Assembly: GCA_003560175.1 (NCBI GenBank) | Contig: PWIZ01000089.1 | Coordinates: forward strand, 1 to 5,019 | DNA: 5,019 nucleotides | Origin: Halomonas sp. | Lineage (GTDB): Bacteria > Pseudomonadota > Gammaproteobacteria > Pseudomonadales > Halomonadaceae | Reading direction: 5' to 3' | Shown here: piece after piece, positions 1 through 4,896 of the stretch | How the letters are laid out: every line of letters starts with the position of its first letter | Position numbering within the stretch: position 1 is the stretch's first letter | Notes under the pieces: model-generated | What the model was told of the DNA's origin: nothing | Databases searched by the model: none | What the model saw: only the letters and a program-made list of their open reading frames with translations | Translations under genes and position numbers: made by a program

Positions 1-97
1 ACGCCCTCCCAGAACCTGACCGGACGCACGGCGGAACCTCCGCCATGGAAGGCCATGCCTTCCACCGAACCCGAATCCGTTCGTCAGGAGATACACC
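1..97. other. Left-edge stretch, no confident gene
   Basis: This stretch lies upstream of the first supportable gene. One frame closes with TGA at 17-19 after codons for R-P-P-R-T, so the last few residues of an upstream plus-strand gene may lie here, but five residues are too few to identify. Another frame stays open to a TGA at 102-104 and a third runs on to 237; neither has recognisable content. A perfect 6-bp inverted repeat GGCGGA-acc-TCCGCC (30-44) sits in the middle. It has no T-run after it, so it is not a convincing terminator. I see no clear sigma70 promoter here, so the downstream pair may be transcribed from outside the window. Confidence 0.4.
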
Positions 98-259
98 ATG
101 TTGAACCACTGCTTCGCTCTGCTGGGCAGCCTGCCATGGCTGGGCTGGATCATGCCCCTCGCCATGCTCGCCCTGCTCGGCCTCGGCATCGCCGCCCTTG
201 CCAAGTACCTGTTCACTTCCTCTCGCACGTCCCGTGACCTTCCGGAGGCACGCTCATGA
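98..259 (+). CDS. Small single-pass membrane protein (53 aa), coupled to DUF411 gene
   Basis: I do not recognise a named family. The ATG at 98 follows a good Shine-Dalgarno AGGAG (86-90) at 7 bases. The protein begins MLNHCFALLG, then has a hydrophobic segment over residues about 12-39 (rich in Leu, Ala, Gly, with Trp14 and Trp17 near its start). It ends in a short polar, charged tail (Ser/Arg/Asp/Glu, residues 41-53). This suggests one inner-membrane helix with a short soluble tail. The stop overlaps the start of the DUF411 gene as ATGA (256-259), the usual sign of translational coupling, so the two products are probably made together. A role linked to periplasmic metal handling is inferred from that partner only. 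It is easily missed by gene callers because of its size. Confidence 0.72.
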   Translation: MLNHCFALLGSLPWLGWIMPLAMLALLGLGIAALAKYLFTSSRTSRDLPEARS

Positions 260-696
260 ACCGTTTCGGCTCCACGCTCATGCTCTCCGCCGCGCTGATG
301 CTGGGCGCCGGCGCCGCCCAGGGCGCCCTGCCCGACGAGGCGACCATGTTCAAGAACCCCCAGTGTGGCTGCTGCGACGAGTACGCCCGCCAGCTAGAGG
401 CCCGCGGGGTCACGGTGAAGATCGTCGACGATATCGAGGTAGGCAAGATCAAGCAGCGCGTCGGCCTGCCCTACGGTCTCGGCTCCTGCCACACCCTCCA
501 GATGGGCGGCTACGCCATCGAGGGGCACGTGCCCTTCGAGGCGGTGGAGAGGCTCTTCGAGGAGCGCCCGGACACCCGCGGCATCGGCCTGGCCGGTATG
601 CCCCTCGGCACTCCCGGCATGCCGGGGCCCCAGCAGGGCGACTGGGACGTCTACCAGTTCCGCGACGGCGAGGCCACACCCTTCATGACGCTGTAA
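256..696 (+). CDS. Exported DUF411 family metal-associated protein
   Basis: The 146-residue product has an N-terminal signal peptide: Arg3, then a hydrophobic run over residues about 7-22, with likely cleavage near AQG-A at 23/24. The mature protein has all hallmarks of DUF411: N-P-x-C-G-C-C (Cys37, Cys39, Cys40), S-C-H-T (Cys78, His79), G-H-V-P (His91) and a G-M-P-x-G-T-P-G-M motif (residues 114-122). The Cys/His set suggests metal binding or thiol redox in the periplasm. Members of this family are commonly encoded beside copper resistance genes, but no biochemical activity is assigned with certainty. The ATG at 256 follows GGAGG (244-248) at 7 bases and overlaps the stop of the upstream membrane protein gene. 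Length and motifs are complete, with no sign of damage. Confidence 0.93.
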   Translation: MNRFGSTLMLSAALMLGAGAAQGALPDEATMFKNPQCGCCDEYARQLEARGVTVKIVDDIEVGKIKQRVGLPYGLGSCHTLQMGGYAIEGHVPFEAVERLFEERPDTRGIGLAGMPLGTPGMPGPQQGDWDVYQFRDGEATPFMTL

Positions 697-714
697 CGAA
701 CGGCCTTACGCGGC

Positions 715-760
715 AAAAAAGCGCCGCCCCGAGCCATGGCCCGGGGCGGCGTTATCATTT
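715..760. terminator. Bidirectional Rho-independent terminator between DUF411 gene and phaC
   Basis: A perfect 10-bp stem, CGCCGCCCCG (722-731) with CGGGGCGGCG (742-751), encloses a 10-base loop that itself contains the palindrome GCCATGGC. The stem can be extended outward by a G-U and an A-U pair. Six A residues at 715-720 give a perfect U6 tract for transcripts of the minus strand, so this is a strong terminator for phaC. On the plus strand the stem is followed by TTATCATTT, a weaker U-rich tract that should still help end the DUF411 transcript. It sits in the 111-base gap between the two convergent genes. Confidence 0.9.
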
Positions 761-807
761 GCAGCCGCATCAAGCAGGGCCTTCAGGTCGCACGCTTAAC
801 CGCTGGC

Positions 808-2601
808 TCAGGACTGTCGAACGTAGCGGCCGGGCGCGTCCTCCAGGGGGGGGTAGCGCTCGCTGCCGAGCCCTGGCGACGCCACCTTGCCGCTGGAGTG
901 AGCCGCCAGCCACTCCTGCCAGGCCGGCCACCAGGAGCCCTCCTGCTCTGGGGTGTTCTGCAGCCAGGTATCCGGATCCAGATAGCGCTCGCCCTGAAGC
1001 TGGGTGCGTTGGCGGTAGCTGCGGTGCGGATGGCCCGGCTCACTGATGATCCCGGCATTGTGGCCCCCGCTGGTGAGCAGGAAGGTCACCTCGTCGGCAT
1101 CTGTCAGCAGGTGGATCTTGTAGGCCGAACGCCAGGGCGCCACATGATCCCGGGTCGTGCCCACCGTGAAGATCGGCGCGCGGATGTCCTGAATGGCCAC
1201 GGGCCGCTCGTTCACCTGATAGCGGCCGCTGGCCAGGTCGTTGTCGAGAAACATCCGCCGCAGGTACTCGGAGTGCATCCGGTAGGGCATCCGGGTGATA
1301 TCGGCGTTCCAGGCCATCAGCTCGTTCATCGGCCGCCGCTTGCCAAGCATGTAGTCATGCACCATGCGCGACCAGATCAGGTCGTTGGAACGCAGGATCT
1401 GGAAGGCACCCGCCATCTGGTAGCCGTCGAGGTACCCCTGATCCCTCATCATGCTCTCCAGGTAGGCGACCTGACTCTCGCTGATGAACAGCGTCAGCTC
1501 ACCGGCTTCGGTGAAGTCGACGTGGGTGGCCAGGGTGGTGATCGTCGCCAGCCGCTCGTCTCCATCGCGGGCCATGGCCGCCGCGGCGATGGAGAGCAGG
1601 GTGCCGCCGAGGCAGTAGCCTACGCCGTGTACCCGCGGTGCTCCGGTGACCTCGGTCACCACGTCCAGCGCCGCCATGGGGCCGTGGCGGCGGTAGTCCT
1701 CCATGCCCAGCTCGCTGTCCTCGGTGCCCGGGTTGCGCCAGGAAATCATGAACACCGTATGACCCTGATCCACCAGGTACTCGACCAGCGACTTGCCCGG
1801 CGTAAGATCGAGAATGTAGTACTTCATGATCCAGGCCGGCACGATCAGCACCGGCTCGGCGTTGACCTGCCCGGTCGTAGGCGAATACTGGATCAGCTCC
1901 ATCAGGCGATTGCGGTAGACCACCTTGCCGGGGGTCACGGCGAGATTCTCGCCGAGTCGAAAGGCCTCGGCCCCCACCGGCGGCTTGCCCGACACGAGGC
2001 GATCCCCATCCTCGAGGAGATTCTGCCACCCCGCCACCAGATTCTGGCCGCCGCTCGTCAGCGTGGCATGGGTGATTTCCGGATTCAGCCAGGGGACGTT
2101 GGAGGGCGACCAGTGATCCAGCCACTGGCGAGTCACGAAGTTGATCACCTGTTCGCGGGACGGCGACAAGCCATCCACGTCAGTGGTGGCGTTGTGCCAC
2201 CACTGCTGGGTCAGCAGGAAGGATTGATAGATCAGGTTGTAGGGCCACTGCTGCCAGGCCGGGTCGCGAAAGCGGCGGTCATGCTCCATGGGCTCGATGC
2301 AGGGGCTTGCGTCGGGGTCGCTGGCGAGGCGCTGGGCGTAGCGTCCCAGGCGCACCAGCTTGCGGACGGACTTCTCGCCGAGCTCCAACTGCTTGCCGGG
2401 CGATAGCGAGAGGTGCAACAGCCACTCGACATAGACACTGGTCAGTCCGGCCGGGGTAATGCCCCTCGTCAGGCGGGCCAGGTTGGCCTTGAAGGCGTGA
2501 TCAATCGCCTGTGTCGAATAGACGCCAGGGTTGGGGCGCTCGGGGCCGGCAGGTAACCCTGCCTCGGGATAGCGGGTTCTCATCGACTGGCGCTGCGTCA
2601 T
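808..2601 (-). CDS. phaC: Class I-like polyhydroxyalkanoate synthase
   Basis: The enzyme polymerises (R)-3-hydroxyacyl-CoA, typically 3-hydroxybutyryl-CoA, into storage polyester at the granule surface, releasing CoA. The 597-residue product has a short PHBC_N-type region (about 32-75, including VYVEWLLHLSLSPGKQ), a PhaC N-terminal domain (about 100-275, with SPSNVPWLNPE) and an alpha/beta-hydrolase core. The lipase-like box G-Y-C-L-G-G carries the nucleophile Cys330. Asp485 in GTTRDHVAP and His514 in TSGGHNAGI complete the triad. SWRNP (287-291), a GSWWPAW stretch and a C-terminal APGRYV are also typical. The ATG at 2601 follows AGGAG (2611-2615) at 9 bases. An in-frame ATG at 2637, adding 12 residues, has no Shine-Dalgarno site and is less likely. 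No phaA, phaB, phaR or phasin gene is adjacent, so substrate supply must be encoded elsewhere. Confidence 0.96.
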   Translation of the reverse strand: MTQRQSMRTRYPEAGLPAGPERPNPGVYSTQAIDHAFKANLARLTRGITPAGLTSVYVEWLLHLSLSPGKQLELGEKSVRKLVRLGRYAQRLASDPDASPCIEPMEHDRRFRDPAWQQWPYNLIYQSFLLTQQWWHNATTDVDGLSPSREQVINFVTRQWLDHWSPSNVPWLNPEITHATLTSGGQNLVAGWQNLLEDGDRLVSGKPPVGAEAFRLGENLAVTPGKVVYRNRLMELIQYSPTTGQVNAEPVLIVPAWIMKYYILDLTPGKSLVEYLVDQGHTVFMISWRNPGTEDSELGMEDYRRHGPMAALDVVTEVTGAPRVHGVGYCLGGTLLSIAAAAMARDGDERLATITTLATHVDFTEAGELTLFISESQVAYLESMMRDQGYLDGYQMAGAFQILRSNDLIWSRMVHDYMLGKRRPMNELMAWNADITRMPYRMHSEYLRRMFLDNDLASGRYQVNERPVAIQDIRAPIFTVGTTRDHVAPWRSAYKIHLLTDADEVTFLLTSGGHNAGIISEPGHPHRSYRQRTQLQGERYLDPDTWLQNTPEQEGSWWPAWQEWLAAHSSGKVASPGLGSERYPPLEDAPGRYVRQS

Positions 2602-2673
2602 GGGAGGGGTCTCCTGATGATGGACGGATGAAGGCATCGCGGCACGCTGCGAAACCTCATGCTGTCTATTGTC

Positions 2674-2700
2674 AGCCTAGCAGATATTGCGGCGCACCAA
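2674..2700 (-). promoter_or_regulatory. Possible weak promoter for phaC
   Basis: On the minus strand, TTGGTG (2695-2700) and TAGGCT (2674-2679) are spaced by 15 bases, and the latter is preceded by TGC, giving an extended -10 form. The match is poor (TAGGCT fits 3 of 6 positions) and the spacing short. It is listed because the 175-base gap ahead of phaC is long enough to hold a promoter and nothing better is visible in it. An alternative sigma factor or read-through from the upstream ytoQ pair is also possible. Confidence 0.22.
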
Positions 2701-2736
2701 TTTGCAGTCGTCATGGGCTTCCTTGCCCGCATCGAG

Positions 2737-2770
2737 CCCCGAGGACGTATCGAACCGCTCCTTCTCGGGG
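2737..2770. repeat. Inverted repeat just downstream of the small membrane gene
   Basis: CCCCGAG (2737-2743) and CTCGGGG (2764-2770) form a perfect 7-bp stem, extendable by a G-U and an A-U pair to 9 bp around a 16-base loop. It starts 7 bases past the stop codon of the 46-residue membrane protein gene. No T-run follows on either strand, so it is not a classical intrinsic terminator. It may stabilise the 3' end or mark a Rho-dependent end of the ytoQ transcript. Confidence 0.45.
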
Positions 2771-2776
2771 GACGCG

Positions 2777-2917
2777 TCAGGCCCGGTCAGAGAAGAGCAC
2801 ACGAGGGATCAACCGCAGAAAAATCAGCATGCCGAAGAGCCCCACCAGCGACTGGAAGACCACGACGATCACCGCCAGGTAGAGAAAGACCTGGTAGTGC
2901 TCCAGGCGTTCGCGCAT
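2777..2917 (-). CDS. Small membrane protein (46 aa), coupled to ytoQ
   Basis: I do not recognise a named family. The ORF starts with an ATG at 2917 that shares its A with the TGA of ytoQ (TGATG, 2915-2919). The only Shine-Dalgarno-like bases are AAGG (2922-2925), so translation probably depends on coupling to ytoQ. The product has a charged N-terminus (MRERLEHYQ), a long hydrophobic run over residues about 11-36 (including LAVIVVVF and LVGLFGMLIFL), then a short tail with Arg35, Arg39 and Arg45. One transmembrane helix with a basic end is the simplest reading. The same frame is open further upstream, but that extension would lie inside ytoQ and translates to an arginine-rich shadow sequence, so the short form is preferred. 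Confidence 0.7.
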   Translation of the reverse strand: MRERLEHYQVFLYLAVIVVVFQSLVGLFGMLIFLRLIPRVLFSDRA

Positions 2918-3357
2918 CAGGCCTTGAGGACGTAGCGCAGGGTCTCGACGACCTGGTCGGTGGTGGTGCACCAAGCCATGGCCGCGGCGTCGACCTCCTT
3001 GAGCGGGTGGACGATCTCCTCGGCGTGCAGCGTCACATAGGGCTTGCCCAGGGCGGCGCAGTAGCCCGCATCGAAGGCGGCGTTCCACTGCTTGTACTTG
3101 TCACCGAAGCGCACCACCACCAGATCACTCTGCTCGATCAGGGTACGGGTGCGGATGGCGTTGACCTTGGAGGACTGGTGGTCGCGCCAAAACTGGCTGG
3201 GCGTCTCGCCCAGGTGGTCGCCGGCGGCGTCGCTGGCGGCGTGGTCGGTCACCGGCGCGGTGAACACTACGTCCAGCCCGGTGGCCTCGGCGCCGCGCCG
3301 GATCTCATCGCGCCAGTCGGTATGGATCTCGCCGGAAAGATAGACGTGAAAGCTCAT
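2917..3357 (-). CDS. ytoQ: YtoQ family protein, nucleoside 2-deoxyribosyltransferase-like
   Basis: The 146-residue product begins with the family signature VYLSGEIHTDWRDEI (residues 5-19). Later it has SDLVVVRFGDKYKQWNAAFD (77-96) followed by AGYCAALGKP, the fold pattern of the nucleoside deoxyribosyltransferase superfamily. Length matches YtoQ proteins (about 150 residues). Where classical enzymes have a catalytic Glu in an ELGYAxALGKP-like segment, this one has Asp96 in F-D-A-G-Y, as I recall for YtoQ proteins generally, so base-exchange activity cannot be assumed. The true function of YtoQ is not established; action on nucleosides or nucleotides in the cytoplasm is an inference from the fold. 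The ATG at 3357 follows AGGAG (3364-3368) at 6 bases. An upstream in-frame ATG at 3399 overlaps the predicted -10 element and is rejected. Confidence 0.9.
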   Translation of the reverse strand: MSFHVYLSGEIHTDWRDEIRRGAEATGLDVVFTAPVTDHAASDAAGDHLGETPSQFWRDHQSSKVNAIRTRTLIEQSDLVVVRFGDKYKQWNAAFDAGYCAALGKPYVTLHAEEIVHPLKEVDAAAMAWCTTTDQVVETLRYVLKA

Positions 3358-3394
3358 GCAGGGCTCCTGGTGGGGATGGAAAATCTGGCCCCAT

Positions 3395-3423
3395 ATCATA
3401 GCCCAGCGGGCATTTCATGAAAA
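3395..3423 (-). promoter_or_regulatory. Sigma70-like promoter for ytoQ and the 46-aa gene
   Basis: Minus-strand TTTTCA (3418-3423, 4 of 6 to consensus) and TATGAT (3395-3400, 5 of 6) are separated by an ideal 17 bases (3401-3417). Transcription would begin near 3388, giving a leader of about 30 bases before the ytoQ ATG. Its position just after the MOSC gene terminator suggests that ytoQ starts a separate transcript. Confidence 0.62.
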
Positions 3424-3427
3424 ATGC
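3410..3427. repeat. Imperfect palindrome over the ytoQ -35 region
   Basis: GCATTT (3410-3415) and AAATGC (3422-3427) are exact inverted arms around CATGAA. A perfect 10-bp palindrome TTTCATGAAA (3413-3422) lies inside. The element covers most of the predicted -35 hexamer, a position where a dimeric repressor could act. No regulator is identified, and AT-rich palindromes of this size can occur by chance. Confidence 0.4.
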
Positions 3428-3429
3428 TT

Positions 3430-3455
3430 CCAAAACATTGACCGAGCGACTCGGT
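3430..3455 (-). terminator. Terminator after the MOSC gene
   Basis: ACCGAG (3441-3446) and CTCGGT (3450-3455) form a perfect 6-bp stem with a 3-base loop, starting 16 bases past the MOSC stop codon. Reading in the minus direction the stem is followed by CAATGTTTTGG and later by ATTTTTC, an interrupted U-rich tract. It looks like a modest intrinsic terminator separating the MOSC gene from ytoQ. Confidence 0.6.
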
Positions 3456-3471
3456 TCTCGGCGAGCGCGAA

Positions 3472-4308
3472 TCAGCCGGCCACCAGGGAGTCTCCCACGG
3501 CGACGGTCGTCCCCTCCCCGGCCAGCAGGATGGCGTTCTGGCCGAAGAAGGCGCCCTTCCAGGCCTGCCGGGGCTTGAGGGCCATCAGCGTCTTCAACGG
3601 CTCGCCGGGGTGGCGGATCTCGCCGCTCTGCTGGTCGACGGTGGTGATCTTGCAGCGCTGGCAGGGCTTGCGCAGTCCCAGCCGCCAGCCCTCCGCGCCA
3701 ATCTCGCGCCAGCTATCCTCGGCGAAGGGCTCGGCCCCCTCGACCACGATATTGGGGCGGAAGCGGTCCATGGGTAGCGCCTCACCGCCGCTGGCCTCGA
3801 GCGACCGGTTCAGCGCCGTCAGCGACGCCGTGGTGGCCACCAGGAAGGGATAGCCGTCGGCGAAGCCGGTGTGAGCTTGCTCGCCTGGGGCCAGGAAGTC
3901 GGACGCGACGCGGCGCGGATAGTCGGGCGCAAAGCGCACCAGACGCAGACCGCTGCCGCGCAGGCCGCCGAGCACACGGGCCAGCCAATCCCGCGCTTCA
4001 GCGCCCTCATCAAGGGCCTCACAGCGGTCTTCCCAGACGTAGACCGAAAACCGCCCTGTCTGCCTGGCGGCCAGGGGCACGCGCAGCGGCTCGGCCGCCG
4101 GATGGCTCAACACCAAGGCAGCGTCTTCGAGATGGGGGCGGATCTGAGCCATGCGCGGCAGCTGACGCTGGGTGACGAAGCGGCCCACATCGTCGACCAC
4201 CATCCAGCGACGATCCCAGGCCAGGCCCTCTGCAGTGAGCTGCGCCTCATCCAGGGCGATGCCGCCCAGCGACTTGACCGGGTAGGTATTGAGTTGGGTG
4301 ATCCTCAC
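3472..4308 (-). CDS. MOSC domain protein of the YcbX/mARC type
   Basis: The 278-residue product has an N-terminal MOSC beta-barrel domain (LNTYPVKSLGG at 6-16, GLAWDRRWMVVD at 28-39) followed by the MOSC domain proper, with DRFRPNIVV (181-189) and the P-C-Q-R-C motif (Cys216, Cys219). This cysteine motif supplies the molybdenum ligand in the family. Such proteins bind molybdenum cofactor and, in studied members (E. coli YcbX, human mARC), reduce N-hydroxylated compounds including base analogues such as 6-hydroxylaminopurine, using a separate electron donor. It ends right after the MOSC domain (VGDSLVAG), so it lacks the C-terminal 2Fe-2S ferredoxin domain of E. coli YcbX (about 370 residues) and needs an external redox partner. 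Start: GTG at 4308 with AGGAG (4315-4319) 6 bases upstream. A GTG at 4335 is in frame, but would put this Shine-Dalgarno inside the gene. Confidence 0.92.
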   Translation of the reverse strand: MRITQLNTYPVKSLGGIALDEAQLTAEGLAWDRRWMVVDDVGRFVTQRQLPRMAQIRPHLEDAALVLSHPAAEPLRVPLAARQTGRFSVYVWEDRCEALDEGAEARDWLARVLGGLRGSGLRLVRFAPDYPRRVASDFLAPGEQAHTGFADGYPFLVATTASLTALNRSLEASGGEALPMDRFRPNIVVEGAEPFAEDSWREIGAEGWRLGLRKPCQRCKITTVDQQSGEIRHPGEPLKTLMALKPRQAWKGAFFGQNAILLAGEGTTVAVGDSLVAG

Positions 4309-4321
4309 GGGCAGCTCCTGA

Positions 4322-4334
4322 TGGGAAACTCCCA
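4322..4334. repeat. Small hairpin just upstream of the MOSC gene ribosome binding site
   Basis: TGGGA (4322-4326) and TCCCA (4330-4334) are exact inverted arms with a 3-base loop. On the mRNA the hairpin ends two bases before the AGGAG of the MOSC gene. It could influence ribosome access, but five pairs are weak evidence. Confidence 0.25.
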
Positions 4335-4358
4335 CAGCCTAGCCCAGGTGGTAAGGCA

Positions 4359-4709
4359 TTACAGTCGCTGGGTCTCGATCACATGGCCGATGATGGGATA
4401 GCCGGCCTTGCGGGCGGCCTTTTCGGCCTCGAACTGCGCCTCGATCCTGGAGATACTGGAAGAGACATGCTCGAAGACGGTATCCAACTCGAGCTGCTTG
4501 GTACGCACTGCCAGCTTCACCAGGTGGCCGGTCTTCGGCGAGCCGGCCGCCTTGCTGCGCGGTGCCTTGGGCTTGGCCGCCTCGCCGGGCTCCCTGGGCC
4601 ATTCAGGGGCCGAGGTCGCCGCCTTGCGCCGAGTGTCCTGCGCCTTGTCCATGAAGGTGTTGATGTCGCGGCGCATCTGCCGCTCGAACTCATTCAGTTC
4701 CGTTTCCAT
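4359..4709 (-). CDS. Hypothetical charged protein (116 aa) with Ala/Pro/Lys linker
   Basis: I do not recognise this protein. Residues 1-29 (METELNEFERQMRRDINTFM and on) look like a charged amphipathic helix. Residues about 30-60 are a low-complexity linker rich in Ala, Pro, Lys and Ser. Residues about 62-101 are again helical and charged (QLELDTVFEHVSSSISRIEA), possibly coiled coil, and the end is GYPIIGHVIETQRL. No signal peptide or membrane segment is seen, so it is probably cytoplasmic. The basic linker between helices recalls nucleoid-associated or adaptor proteins, but this is only a resemblance. The ATG at 4709 has GGAG (4715-4718) 5 bases upstream and lies about 24 bases after a predicted transcription start. 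A longer reading from a TTG at 4760 would begin upstream of that start. The MOSC gene follows after 50 bases and may be co-transcribed. Confidence 0.75.
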   Translation of the reverse strand: METELNEFERQMRRDINTFMDKAQDTRRKAATSAPEWPREPGEAAKPKAPRSKAAGSPKTGHLVKLAVRTKQLELDTVFEHVSSSISRIEAQFEAEKAARKAGYPIIGHVIETQRL

Positions 4710-4739
4710 CGTTTCTCCGTCTACATCAATCGTCGCGCG

Positions 4740-4767
4740 ATTGTACCAGAACTCGCGCAAATGCCAC
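4740..4767 (-). promoter_or_regulatory. Extended -10 promoter for the 116-aa gene (and perhaps the MOSC gene)
   Basis: On the minus strand, TACAAT (4740-4745, 5 of 6 to consensus) is preceded by TGG, giving an extended -10 (TGGTACAAT). GTGGCA (4762-4767, 4 of 6) lies 16 bases upstream. The expected start near 4733 gives a leader of about 24 bases to the ATG at 4709. This is the clearest promoter in the window and supports the chosen start codon. Confidence 0.65.
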
Positions 4768-4829
4768 CCCCAGCGGCCTCATCCGGCATGCCGTGGGTGG
4801 TGCGTCAATGCTTGCTCACATGGCCCGAG

Positions 4830-4849
4830 GGCCGGCTTCGGCCAGAAGC
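4830..4849. repeat. Two overlapping, mutually exclusive small hairpins
   Basis: GGCCG (4830-4834) pairs with CGGCC (4839-4843) around GCTT. Alternatively GCTTC (4835-4839) pairs with GAAGC (4845-4849) around GGCCA. Both are perfect 5-bp stems that share bases and so cannot form together. There is no T-run and no adjacent gene start to give them a clear role. Confidence 0.3.
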
Positions 4850-4857
4850 TGCCATTG

Positions 4858-4896
4858 AGAGGACTCTCGTAGAGGGCTCTCGTAGAGGGCTCTCGT
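4858..4896. repeat. Three tandem 13-bp direct repeats
   Basis: Unit AGAGGGCTCTCGT occurs at 4871-4883 and 4884-4896 exactly, and at 4858-4870 with one change (A for G at position 6). Each exact unit contains the palindrome AGAG-GG-CTCT with four-base arms. The array is intergenic, about 90 bases upstream of the 116-residue gene promoter, and is directly followed by AT-rich TATAGTATTT. It may be a multi-copy protein binding site or a slippage-derived minisatellite. Confidence 0.85.

Noticed and set aside
30..44. Hairpin GGCGGA-acc-TCCGCC considered as a terminator of an upstream gene
   Set aside because: The stem is only 6 bp and is followed by ATGGAAGG rather than a T-run. It may be a chance repeat.
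198..1046. Plus-strand ORF of 282 codons overlapping the DUF411 gene and the phaC end
   Set aside because: It translates to an Arg/Pro/Ala-rich sequence in an alternative frame, runs through the terminator and has no ribosome site. It is a frame shadow.
736..2406. Long plus-strand ORF (556 codons) antisense to phaC
   Set aside because: It lies fully opposite a clearly identified phaC with intact catalytic motifs, crosses the terminator at its start, and translates to a His/Gly/Val-rich sequence without recognisable domains. Long antisense frames are expected in GC-rich coding DNA.
2602..2637. Upstream ATG giving phaC 12 extra residues
   Set aside because: The ATG at 2637 has no Shine-Dalgarno sequence, whereas the ATG at 2601 has AGGAG at 9 bases and the Shine-Dalgarno would lie within the longer form.
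2659..3420. Plus-strand ORF of 253 codons opposite ytoQ
   Set aside because: It is antisense to ytoQ and the small membrane gene, both of which have better motifs and ribosome binding evidence. No domain is recognisable.
4335..4343. The nonamer GCTAGGCTG (minus strand) is present upstream of both the MOSC gene (4335-4343) and phaC (2673-2681)
   Set aside because: A shared 9-mer in 5 kb can arise by chance, the distances to the start codons differ (27 and 72 bases), and the core TAGGCT is a poor -10 match. Not enough to claim a common regulatory site.
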